Assembly: GCA_018813625.1 (NCBI GenBank)
Contig: JAHJBA010000036.1
Coordinates: forward strand, 1-6,518
DNA from: Patescibacteria group bacterium
GTDB lineage: Bacteria; Patescibacteriota; Minisyncoccia; Phycocordibacterales; UBA9973
Length of the DNA stretch: 6,518 nt
Direction: 5' to 3'
A program made the position numbers and the translations under genes. The stretch's first letter is position 1; the number at the start of each line of letters is the position of its first letter. The notes under the pieces are model-generated. The model was not told where the DNA came from, searched no databases, and saw only the letters and a list, made by a program, of their open reading frames with translations. Of this stretch, positions 1 to 6,489 are shown piece after piece.

Positions 1-14
1 TAAGAAAGTCAATT

Positions 15-90
15 AAGTGGCTAGTTCAGTCGCCTGGCCTGCGCATCGTTAATGGTGAATAGGCCAGGGCGCACTGAACCACGCCCACTT
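15..90. repeat. Long imperfect inverted repeat (hairpin)
   Basis: Left arm 15-40 pairs with right arm 61-90 around a 20-nt loop (41-60). The core is cctggcct (33-40) against aggccagg (61-68). It is followed by gttcagt (24-30) against actgaac (73-79) and by aagtgg (15-20) against ccactt (85-90). The unpaired bulges (about 69, 72, 82 and 86) all fall on the right arm. Asymmetric bulging of this kind is seen in folded recombination sites, but the outer ends do not carry the AAC...GTT core of an attC site. It could be a structured RNA end, a terminator for a gene left of the window (no T-run follows directly), or a decayed mobile-element end. The pairing is visible in the sequence; the role is unknown. 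Confidence 0.6.
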
Positions 91-111
91 TATTATTTAA
101 CTTTTTTATTT

Positions 112-249
112 ATGGTTCACCAAGATTCTGAAGAAGCCCCACCGGGTTTCAGATGGGTTTTCTGTCGCTTTATTAAGCGTAACGGAAAAATCATTTATCC
201 TAAACAGGCTAAATATTTCCGTTTCCTAGTGCCTGATACGCCTAGGTAG
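112..249 (+). CDS. Small basic hypothetical protein (45 aa)
   Basis: This frame encodes 45 residues starting MVHQDSEEAPPG and ending FLVPDTPR. After an acidic start, the body is rich in Arg/Lys and aromatics (FRWVFCRFIKRNGKI then KYFRFLV), which looks like a compact folded small protein rather than random translation. I do not recognise a named family and assign no function. The frame is open back to an ATG at 52, but that would place coding sequence through the right arm of the 15-90 inverted repeat. I therefore prefer the ATG at 112, which follows an AT-rich leader (91-111). No Shine-Dalgarno sequence is visible, as for the two large genes. It may be a passenger gene of the structured region or a chance frame. 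It is not linked to the RM operon, about 600 nt away. Confidence 0.42.
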   Translation: MVHQDSEEAPPGFRWVFCRFIKRNGKIIYPKQAKYFRFLVPDTPR

Positions 250-477
250 ATCACTTGTCAAATCTATGCCGCCATTCTAGAGAACAAGAGTAATATTGCA
301 AGGTTTCTGTATAGACACATGTTCACCTTGCTGGTTTTTACTAAATTTAAATATTTCCTACAACAAATAGCTTCGCTACTACCACTAACGTTGGAAATTG
401 CCCTGCTCCGCAGCATAGCTTAGGGTGTACCTGTATTAGATTTTGTTTAGATAAAGGATCAAACGCGCGCAACGTCC
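250..477. other. Gene-free stretch with several small hairpins
   Basis: No convincing reading frame is seen on either strand. The stretch holds a 7-bp stem (298-304/325-331) and two mini-hairpins with 3-nt loops: tagc-ttc-gcta at 368-378 and ctgc-tcc-gcag at 403-413. The second sits inside an outer ccct...aggg pairing (401-404/421-424). An 8-base motif ctaacgtt at 385-392 recurs in inverted orientation at 603-610, at the far edge of the next repeat. Base composition is more mixed than in the large genes. The stretch resembles accumulated repeat or recombination debris rather than a regulated promoter region. Confidence 0.5.
298..339 (+). terminator. Possible weak intrinsic terminator
   Basis: A perfect 7-bp stem gcaaggt (298-304) / accttgc (325-331) encloses a 20-nt loop and is followed after three bases by TTTTT (335-339). 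It lies about 50 nt after the stop of the small frame at 112-249, where a terminator would be expected. The large loop and short T-run make it a weak candidate. Confidence 0.22.
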
Positions 478-611
478 GCTAACAGGGGTATATAAGGCTC
501 ACTCCCTATTTATAATAGACTGGAACTTCGTTCGCCCAAAATTTGCACTGGTTAGTGCCTTACGGCAATATTGTACCAGCACAACTCTTCTTATATACCC
601 CAAACGTTAGC
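478..611. repeat. 134-nt branched inverted repeat, attC-like
   Basis: The outer arms gctaac (478-483) and gttagc (606-611) are complementary. Inside them ggggtatataag (485-496) pairs perfectly with cttatatacccc (590-601). The arms are separated by 1 nt on the left and 4 nt on the right. The interior can fold into further hairpins: ctatt/aatag (506-518), gaac-ttc-gttc (523-533), and a nested one with ctggt/accag (548-579) enclosing tgcc-ttac-ggca (556-567). The length, the AAC...GTT outer boxes and the asymmetric spacers recall integron attC sites. However, the right box gttagct matches GTTRRRY at only 6 of 7 positions, the left box matches RYYYAAC less well, and no integrase gene is present. 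The inverted repeat is certain; the attC reading is tentative. A structured RNA or the remains of a small transposable element are alternatives. Confidence 0.72.
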
Positions 612-632
612 TGAAATATTCCTTTTCTTTTC

Positions 633-801
633 TGGGCTATCGCCCAATTGTTTTAAAAAATTTTCAAATTTCTTTTTCTTTTTTATAAGGGGAAATATGG
701 TGTTTCCTCCGCTCCGCTCCGGAAACGATTTATTTGATGAGGGGGGGCTGTCTGGCTATCGCCAGCCAGTTCGGATGTTTTCTCCGCTTCGCTCCGAAAA
801 C
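633..801. repeat. Interleaved A-B-A-B mini-hairpin series
   Basis: Four hairpins alternate. A1 is tgggc-tatc-gccca (633-646) and A2 is ctggc-tatc-gccag (752-765): same loop, with two stem base pairs changed in a compensated way. B1 (702-726) has the stem gtttcc/ggaaac and B2 (777-801) the stem gttttc/gaaaac. Their 13-nt loops of the type tccgctNcgctcc differ at one base, and the single stem difference (C-G to T-A) is also compensated. The left terminal repeat (649-678) lies between A1 and B1, and a run of seven G (741-747) precedes A2. A long + frame through this region is low-complexity and made of repeat units, so I do not regard it as a gene. The pattern resembles small dispersed palindromic repeats of other bacteria; its function is unknown. 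Confidence 0.75.
649..678 (+). repeat. Left inverted repeat flanking the module
   Basis: This AT-rich 30-nt block (TGTTTT, six A, TTTTCAAATTTC, TTTTTC) is the reverse complement of 6490-6518. The only difference is one A fewer in the homopolymer of the right copy. Together the two copies enclose the promoter, both large genes and the 3' hairpins (about 5.87 kb). Hairpin A1 lies directly outside it and hairpin B1 a short way inside. Since the right copy runs into the window end, the match may extend further outward. Confidence 0.7.
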
Positions 802-811
802 TTTTTTAAAA

Positions 812-841
812 TTATTCAATTTACTGTATTTTTGGTATAAT
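812..841 (+). promoter_or_regulatory. Putative promoter of the RM operon
   Basis: Two readings overlap. Positions 827-834 (tatttttg) match the Bacteroidota -7 element TAnnTTTG exactly. Positions 833-841 (tggtataat) match an extended -10 element TGnTATAAT. No good -35/-33 partner is visible; tattca (813-818) is at best weak, with a 17-nt spacer to the TATAAT. With the first reading transcription would start near 841, giving an almost leaderless ATG at 844. With the second it would start near 848, which would exclude that ATG and favour the one at 871. No operator or control-protein (C-box) repeat is recognised. Confidence 0.5.
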
Positions 842-843
842 CC

Positions 844-3800
844 ATGCAAGTAAGTAACCACGCCCTACATATGCCTAATAAACAATTTCTACAAAAAATA
901 GGCTTTCTTCCAAAAGAGGGTACATTGGGTATTTTTCATAAAAATTACTCATCTTATGTCATTCAAGTCAACCTTGAAAATAACACCATAAATTATGGTG
1001 GTGATATTGTATTTAACAATACAAAAAATACCATTCAAAATATTACAAAAGCCGAGGATTGGGTGGTACTTGAATGTATAGATAGGCTATTACTGAAAGG
1101 CTACATCGCAAAGGATATAGTTTTAGAAAAAATATACCCGACTGGACATGGAACAAGTGGAAGACTGGACATTTTAGTAAAAAAAAATGGCAAAGCATTT
1201 TTAATGATTGAATGTAAAACATGGGGTAAAGAATTTGATAAAGAATTTCAAAAAATCCAAAAAGATGGCGGGCAACTATTTACATACTTTCAGCAGGATC
1301 GAGATGCTGAATACTTAGTTCTTTACACATCTGAACTTGAAAGCGAAATAAAATACAAAAACGAGATTATAAAGATTGAAGAATCGTACCGTGAAACAAG
1401 CAATGTAAAAGATCTTTTCGAGAGGTGGAGTAAATTCACAAAACAAAACGGTATTTTTGACGATTGGGTTAATCCTTATGAATTTAAAAGTAAGGCGTTA
1501 ACTCTTTCTCAACTCAAACCAATTACACAAAAGGATAGTAGCTTTATTTTTAATAGATTTTTAGAAATTTTGAGACACAATGTTGTTTCAGACAAACCAA
1601 ATGCCTTCAATAAAATTTTTACGCTATTTCTTTGTAAAATTATTGATGAAAACAGAAAGCCAGAAGACGAACTTGAATTTCAATGGATTGAAGGAGTAGA
1701 CGATGATGTTACTTTTCAAAAAAGACTTACTGACCTCTACAAGAGGGGTATGTTGGAGCTTCTTTCAAAAGAAGTCACAGATTTGAGTGATGATGAATTT
1801 AATCGCAAATTTGGAGGGATAGATGAAACTGTAAGAAATGAAATTTTAAAAGAATTTACCGCTATTCGTTTACAAAAAAACAACGAATTTGCAATTAAGG
1901 AAGTTTTTGATAAAGAAACCTTTACTGAGAATGCAAAAGTTCTTAAAGAGATTGTTGAGCTTTTACAGGAGTTTAGAATTCGTTATACAGAAAAACAGCA
2001 ATATCTGAGTGATTTCTTTGAATTGTTATTGACCACCGGATTAAAGCAAGAATCAGGACAATTCTTCACACCAGTCCCTATAGCCAGATTTATTTGTCGT
2101 AGCATTCCACTTAGCAAGATAGTGAAAAACAAGTTAAAGATTGGTAATGCAAATGACTTGGTGCCAACAATAATTGATTATGCGGCAGGAAGCGGGCACT
2201 TTCTGACAGAATCAATGGATGAAGTACAAAAAATTATCGATCAAATAGATGAAGAAAAGTTATTACCACAAGTAAAAAGAAAGATTAAGGGCTGGAAAGA
2301 AGATCAGTTTGATTGGGCTTATGATTATGTTTATGGAATAGAAAAAGATTATCGCTTAGTAAAAACGGCAAAAGTTGGTTGCTATCTTCATGGTGACGGC
2401 CTAGCCAAAGTAATTCATGGGGATGGCCTAGATAACTTTGAGCACTCCAAGGAGTACAAAGAAAAGCTAAAGATTTCCGACAAAGATTTTCCTCAAGATA
2501 ACAAACAGTTTGATTTAGTTATTTCAAATCCTCCTTACTCTGTCTCTGCTTTTAAGGCGAATCTTAAAAAAGAGTACGCCGAGCAAGATTTTGAACTCTA
2601 TAAACGTCTCACAGATCAAAGCTCCGAGATAGAGGCACTATTTATTGAACGAACGAAACAACTACTTAAAGACGGAGGAGTTGCTGCAATAATTTTACCT
2701 TCCAGCATTTTAACAAACGGAGGAATTTATACACAGACTAGAGAAATCATACTGAAATATTTTGAAGTAGTTGCAATCACCGAGCTTGGCTCAAACACAT
2801 TTATGGCAACAAATACAAGTACTGTTACTCTATTTTTACGCAGAAGAAACAATTATGACTGGCAAAATATTAGCACAGCAGTAGAAAAATTCTTTTCTAA
2901 TCTAAAAGATGTAACAGTAAATGGAATTGAGAATGTATTTTCAAAATATGTTTCGGAAGTATGGGAGGATCTTGAGTTCCATGATTACAAGTCGTTATGC
3001 GAAAAAACTCCAAGTGAATCATTGAAAAATCATGAGATATTTTCTACATACTCCAAAAAGTTGAAATTCAAAAACAATGGTGATCTTTTGGATCAAATAA
3101 TCGAAATAGAAAAGGATAAGCTCCTTTTCTTCATATTGGCGTGTCCACAAAAAATTGTACTTGTGAAGTCAGGTGAAAAGAACATAGAAAAAACCTTTTT
3201 GGGTTATGAATTTAGTAACCGCAGAGGGAATGAAGGAATTCATCCTATAAGAAGAGGAAAAAGTATTGATGAATGCACCAAGCTTTTTGATCCAGGCACA
3301 CAAGAAAATCCTGAAAAAGCTAGTTCTTATATTTTTCAAGCCTTTAATGGCAAATTTGATTCAGAAATTAATGATACTCTAAAAAACCATGTTTACAGAG
3401 TTAATTTACTAGACACATTAACATTTGAAAGAACGGAATTTGATAAAGCCATTTCTCTAAATCTAAAAAAAAAGATAAAAATTGATAGTAAGTGGGAGCT
3501 TGTAAAATTACATGAAGTTGCAAGTGTAATTAAGGGGGTAACGTATTCTAAAGAAGATCAAGTCTTTAATGAAACAGATAATATTATTTTGACCGCAGAT
3601 AATATAACTCTTAGCGGTAATTTTGAGTTAAAGAAAAAAATATATATAAATGAAAATCTTTCTATCAATGAGGAAAAAAGGTTGAAGGAAAACGATATTT
3701 TTATTTGCTTTTCGAGCGGGAGCAAACAACATTTGGGAAAGGTTGCCTTCATAGAAGAAGACACCCCCTATTATGCAGGTGGATTTATGGGGATTGTGAG

Positions 3801-4590
3801 GGTGACAAATTCAAACGAACCCAAATTTGTTTACACATTATTGAATGGTATTTGCCGTCAAATAGTACGGGATGTAGGTAGTGGCTCAAATATCAACAAT
3901 CTTTCTAATGTAATAAACGATATCAAAATCCCACTCCCCCCTAAAAATATTCAAGAAAAAATTGTAAGAGAAATAGAGGTTTTTGAAAAAGAAGAAAATG
4001 CAGCAAAAACAAAAATAGAAAGCCAAAAAGCTAAGATTGAAAGCTTATTTAAAAGTACCTTGTCTAATGCTCGGATTTCTTACCGGCTAAGCGATAATAG
4101 TATTTTTGATATTTCAATAGGAAAAAGAGTTTTAAATAGTGAATTATTACCCCAAGGTAAAATACCTGTTTATAGCGCAAATGTTTTTACGCCTTTTGGG
4201 TATGTGGAGAAATCACTTATTCAAGACTTTACAATCCCATCAGTTTTATGGGGCATAGATGGTGACTGGATGGTAAATTTTATGCCCGAAGACAAGGCAT
4301 TTTATCCCACAGACCATTGTGGAGTATTGAGAATTAAAGATGACAGCAAGGTAAATGCAAAATATTTAACATATGTATTGCAAAAAGAAGGTGAAGATTT
4401 GAAATTCTCAAGAACCAAACGTGCTTCTATTGATAGAATTCAGGGAATTAAAATCCAAGTACCTCCCATTGAGGAACAGCAAAAAGCCATTTCTGAAATT
4501 GAAAAAATAGAGACTGAAATTGCGAAGCTTGAGGATAGGCTATCAGAAATTCCAAAACAAAAAGAAGAAGTTCTAAATAAGTATTTATAG
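844..4590 (+). CDS. Single-chain type IIB/IIG restriction-modification-specificity enzyme
   Basis: This 1248-residue protein combines the whole RM cycle: it should methylate adenine in its own site and cut unmodified DNA. The N-terminal nuclease (about 65-155) is PD-(D/E)XK of the HsdR-N type: a possible acidic residue at E71 or E77, GRLDI with D109, ECK with E123 and K125, and QxxxY at 144-148. A helical linker (about 230-390) leads to an N6-adenine methyltransferase: ESGQFFTP (403-410), SAM-binding motif I DYAAGSGHF (445-453, with Tyr where Pro is usual), E500, D527, and catalytic NPPY (562-565). Two target-recognition domains follow (about 884-1036 and 1080-1208), each ending in a PLPP/VPP turn and a charged helix (about 1037-1075 and 1209-1245) like the spacers of HsdS. 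No ATP-dependent translocase is present, so this is not type I. Order and length match AloI/PpiI/TstI-like enzymes that cut on both sides of a bipartite site (family knowledge). All catalytic motifs are intact and there is no frameshift. The start at 844 is the first in frame; ATG 871 (Met10) is a good alternative and loses no domain. No Shine-Dalgarno sequence is seen. The recognition site cannot be predicted by eye. Confidence 0.94.
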   Translation: MQVSNHALHMPNKQFLQKIGFLPKEGTLGIFHKNYSSYVIQVNLENNTINYGGDIVFNNTKNTIQNITKAEDWVVLECIDRLLLKGYIAKDIVLEKIYPTGHGTSGRLDILVKKNGKAFLMIECKTWGKEFDKEFQKIQKDGGQLFTYFQQDRDAEYLVLYTSELESEIKYKNEIIKIEESYRETSNVKDLFERWSKFTKQNGIFDDWVNPYEFKSKALTLSQLKPITQKDSSFIFNRFLEILRHNVVSDKPNAFNKIFTLFLCKIIDENRKPEDELEFQWIEGVDDDVTFQKRLTDLYKRGMLELLSKEVTDLSDDEFNRKFGGIDETVRNEILKEFTAIRLQKNNEFAIKEVFDKETFTENAKVLKEIVELLQEFRIRYTEKQQYLSDFFELLLTTGLKQESGQFFTPVPIARFICRSIPLSKIVKNKLKIGNANDLVPTIIDYAAGSGHFLTESMDEVQKIIDQIDEEKLLPQVKRKIKGWKEDQFDWAYDYVYGIEKDYRLVKTAKVGCYLHGDGLAKVIHGDGLDNFEHSKEYKEKLKISDKDFPQDNKQFDLVISNPPYSVSAFKANLKKEYAEQDFELYKRLTDQSSEIEALFIERTKQLLKDGGVAAIILPSSILTNGGIYTQTREIILKYFEVVAITELGSNTFMATNTSTVTLFLRRRNNYDWQNISTAVEKFFSNLKDVTVNGIENVFSKYVSEVWEDLEFHDYKSLCEKTPSESLKNHEIFSTYSKKLKFKNNGDLLDQIIEIEKDKLLFFILACPQKIVLVKSGEKNIEKTFLGYEFSNRRGNEGIHPIRRGKSIDECTKLFDPGTQENPEKASSYIFQAFNGKFDSEINDTLKNHVYRVNLLDTLTFERTEFDKAISLNLKKKIKIDSKWELVKLHEVASVIKGVTYSKEDQVFNETDNIILTADNITLSGNFELKKKIYINENLSINEEKRLKENDIFICFSSGSKQHLGKVAFIEEDTPYYAGGFMGIVRVTNSNEPKFVYTLLNGICRQIVRDVGSGSNINNLSNVINDIKIPLPPKNIQEKIVREIEVFEKEENAAKTKIESQKAKIESLFKSTLSNARISYRLSDNSIFDISIGKRVLNSELLPQGKIPVYSANVFTPFGYVEKSLIQDFTIPSVLWGIDGDWMVNFMPEDKAFYPTDHCGVLRIKDDSKVNAKYLTYVLQKEGEDLKFSRTKRASIDRIQGIKIQVPPIEEQQKAISEIEKIETEIAKLEDRLSEIPKQKEEVLNKYL

Positions 4591-4594
4591 CCCC

Positions 4595-6364
4595 ATGGAA
4601 GAAGAGAAGATACAAATTAGCGTATATCAGATAGCTTTAGATAGCGATTTATTTCAGGACGAGAATAAGCTCGATACTTTAACCCAAACAATCGAATCTA
4701 AAGGCTACACTCAACAAGAAATATCAGATGGAATAGACGGATTTTCCTTGAAGTTACTTTACGGAGTGAAGCCCCAAAACCCAAAATGGAAGAAATTTTT
4801 ATCACAAGTGACTACAGACAATCAACCAATATCAGAAATAAATAAATCATGGACAGAGAGTTTTATCTTGTTAGCTCAAAATAAAAACAATATTTATGCC
4901 GTAACTGGTGGTTTGGGCTTTTTTATTATTCAGGATTATATAAATCAAGATTTTGGAATAGATGTTATTTCACGCCTAATAAAAAAAGAAGATAAAATTA
5001 TTAAAGCAACTAAAGAAAAAAGTGTTGTTGGTGGTGTGATAGGGTCAAGCAAGAACTTTAGAAAGAATTATAATCTCTTCGAGAACGACAGTTTCGGAAA
5101 AATCTATCAAGAACTAAAAGCGAATCTGGATAAAGAAATACTACAATCCAAATTCGGCTTTAATCACGATGATCTAAAGAAAGATTCATTCTGTATTGCA
5201 AAAACCTCTTTCAGAATAAATAAATCAATCACATTTGAACAACTATTTGAAATAATAAAGGGCTGTGAATATTTGATCGATAATGTTGACGCGATTGCAA
5301 TCAATAACGTTGAAAAGATAGTTAAGAAAAAGAATCAGACACTCATCAATAACCTTGAAAATGAATTGTTTAGTCAACTTTGGAATCGCTATCAACAACC
5401 AGAGGACTACAATATAGATTTTGACCTATGTCATAAGGAATTTGAAAAATACCTTACCGCAAGCAAATACATTGTCAAAAAAAATCTATCCAATAAAAAC
5501 TTCTTTGATGACTTTGTGTTTGAAGAATTAGACAACGTAGATTTGCTCTTCTCGAAAATCAAGGAGTTAGAAGATAGTCCTGATAATGAACAGGGGTTTC
5601 GTGAGCTAATCTCATCTTTGAAAATATATTCTTACGATGAAAATGACGAAGAATTAACACATGGGTGGTTACATCATCACATACACGGCGATGTTGAAAT
5701 CGATGAAAAAAGATACTTCTTTATTGATAAATCATGGTATCTCATTAAAGAAGAGTTCATTAAAGAGCTAAATGAAGGCTGTAAACATTTTATTTCAGAA
5801 CATACAAACGAAGAACTCACAAATAAATGGAACTATCCAACCCAAAAAGAAAACGACTACAATCAGACCTATTTTGAGCAGGAAAACACATTAGTTATTG
5901 ACAAGGTTACTCCCGAAAATATTGAACCTTGTGACATTTTAAAATGGGATGATGAAACTTTATTCTTTTATCACGTAAAGGCAGGTTTTGGAAATACAAT
6001 GCGCGACCTTTGCTCACAAATAATCATTGCTGCCAACAGAATAAACGGAAGTAAATTGGGCGACAAAAAATATCTGAAAAAAATCTATAAACAGATGAAA
6101 GATAAATCTAGTAGCAGTGATGAATACTACAAAAAAGTTGCAAAACAAACGGACAGCTTAACGGAAGACCAATTTTTGGCACTTTTCGATAAACATTTGA
6201 TATTTGTACTAGCAGTTTTAGATACTGGGACAAATGAACGTAGCCTAAGTGAAATAGAAAAATTCAAATCAAATATTGCAAAGTTTTCTCTGCAAGAACT
6301 TTACAAAGAAATGAGGAGTATTGATGTTGCATTAGAAATCATACAGATTAAAAAGGGAAATTAA
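4595..6364 (+). CDS. DUF6119/TIGR04141-like protein, RM-linked
   Basis: This 589-residue protein starts 4 nt after the RM stop codon with no Shine-Dalgarno sequence, so it is probably translated from the same message by coupling. I recognise from memory the pattern of the sporadically distributed DUF6119 (TIGR04141) family. It shows PKWKKFL near residue 65, TGGLGFF (104-110), FGIDVISRLI near 120, SFGKIYQEL (166-174), YFFIDKSWY (374-382), and a C-terminal block with EPCD (444-447), YHVKAGFGNTMRDL (from 459) and a Gln soon after (CSQI). That last block has the D...xVK...Q spacing of a PD-(D/E)XK nuclease fold (D447, K462), but with His460 where Glu is usual. A degenerate or variant nuclease core is therefore an inference only. 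No signal peptide or membrane segment is seen; it should be cytoplasmic. The family's biochemical role is not known to me. The context suggests an accessory or second effector of the restriction enzyme. The C terminus appears complete and the stop lies 4 nt before a strong hairpin. Confidence 0.88.
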   Translation: MEEEKIQISVYQIALDSDLFQDENKLDTLTQTIESKGYTQQEISDGIDGFSLKLLYGVKPQNPKWKKFLSQVTTDNQPISEINKSWTESFILLAQNKNNIYAVTGGLGFFIIQDYINQDFGIDVISRLIKKEDKIIKATKEKSVVGGVIGSSKNFRKNYNLFENDSFGKIYQELKANLDKEILQSKFGFNHDDLKKDSFCIAKTSFRINKSITFEQLFEIIKGCEYLIDNVDAIAINNVEKIVKKKNQTLINNLENELFSQLWNRYQQPEDYNIDFDLCHKEFEKYLTASKYIVKKNLSNKNFFDDFVFEELDNVDLLFSKIKELEDSPDNEQGFRELISSLKIYSYDENDEELTHGWLHHHIHGDVEIDEKRYFFIDKSWYLIKEEFIKELNEGCKHFISEHTNEELTNKWNYPTQKENDYNQTYFEQENTLVIDKVTPENIEPCDILKWDDETLFFYHVKAGFGNTMRDLCSQIIIAANRINGSKLGDKKYLKKIYKQMKDKSSSSDEYYKKVAKQTDSLTEDQFLALFDKHLIFVLAVLDTGTNERSLSEIEKFKSNIAKFSLQELYKEMRSIDVALEIIQIKKGN

Positions 6365-6368
6365 GGCA

Positions 6369-6421
6369 TTTGAGGGAGGGGCAATTCACCCCTTTTGTTC
6401 CCCTCTTGCCCCTCCCTCAAA
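6369..6421. repeat. 3' hairpin 1 (16-bp perfect stem, conserved loop)
   Basis: Arms 6369-6384 (tttgagggaggggcaa) and 6406-6421 are perfectly complementary around a 21-nt C-rich loop (6385-6405, beginning ttcacccctt and ending ttcccctc). It begins 4 nt after the stop of the DUF6119-like gene. No T-run follows on either strand, so it is not a classical intrinsic terminator. It could still protect the mRNA 3' end or stop polymerase by another route. Its loop matches that of hairpin 2 at 19 of 21 positions. Confidence 0.88.
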
Positions 6422-6433
6422 CCAGAAATAGGT

Positions 6434-6488
6434 GTTTTGGGTGGCGGGCATTCACCCCTTTAATTCCCCTCTGCCCACCACCCAAAAC
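6434..6488. repeat. 3' hairpin 2 (17-bp stem, same loop)
   Basis: Arms 6434-6450 (gttttgggtggcgggca) and 6472-6488 pair at 16 of 17 positions, with one C-A mismatch (6445/6477). They enclose a 21-nt loop (6451-6471) nearly identical to that of hairpin 1. Over the 15 stem pairs that align between the hairpins four differ, and three of these are compensated on the opposite arm. The hairpin lies 1 nt before the right flanking repeat, and again no T-run follows. Confidence 0.86.
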
Positions 6489-6489
6489 G

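Noticed and set aside
15..90. attC site
   Set aside because: The outer ends lack the AAC (left) and GTT (right) core boxes in the required orientation.
52..111. Upstream ATG extending the small protein to 65 residues
   Set aside because: The extension runs through the right arm of the 15-90 inverted repeat, and its residues look unlike the body of the protein.
250..801. CRISPR array
   Set aside because: Repeated units are short palindromes of unequal spacing, with no direct repeats of CRISPR length, no uniform spacers and no cas genes.
571..840. 89-residue + frame from a TTG start
   Set aside because: It is low-complexity (runs of Phe), translates straight through the A/B hairpin repeats and the branched repeat arm, and has no plausible family or leader. 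It is a by-product of repeat DNA.
3558..3764. 68-residue frame on the - strand
   Set aside because: It lies inside the first target-recognition domain of the RM gene and is a composition shadow of a clearly coding + frame.
844..4590. Type I RM or BREX PglX assignment
   Set aside because: No helicase/translocase motor is present, specificity domains are fused in the same chain, and no BREX partner genes are in the window.
6369..6488. 3' hairpins as classical Rho-independent terminators
   Set aside because: Neither hairpin is followed by a T-run on either strand, and the 21-nt conserved loops are far larger than usual.
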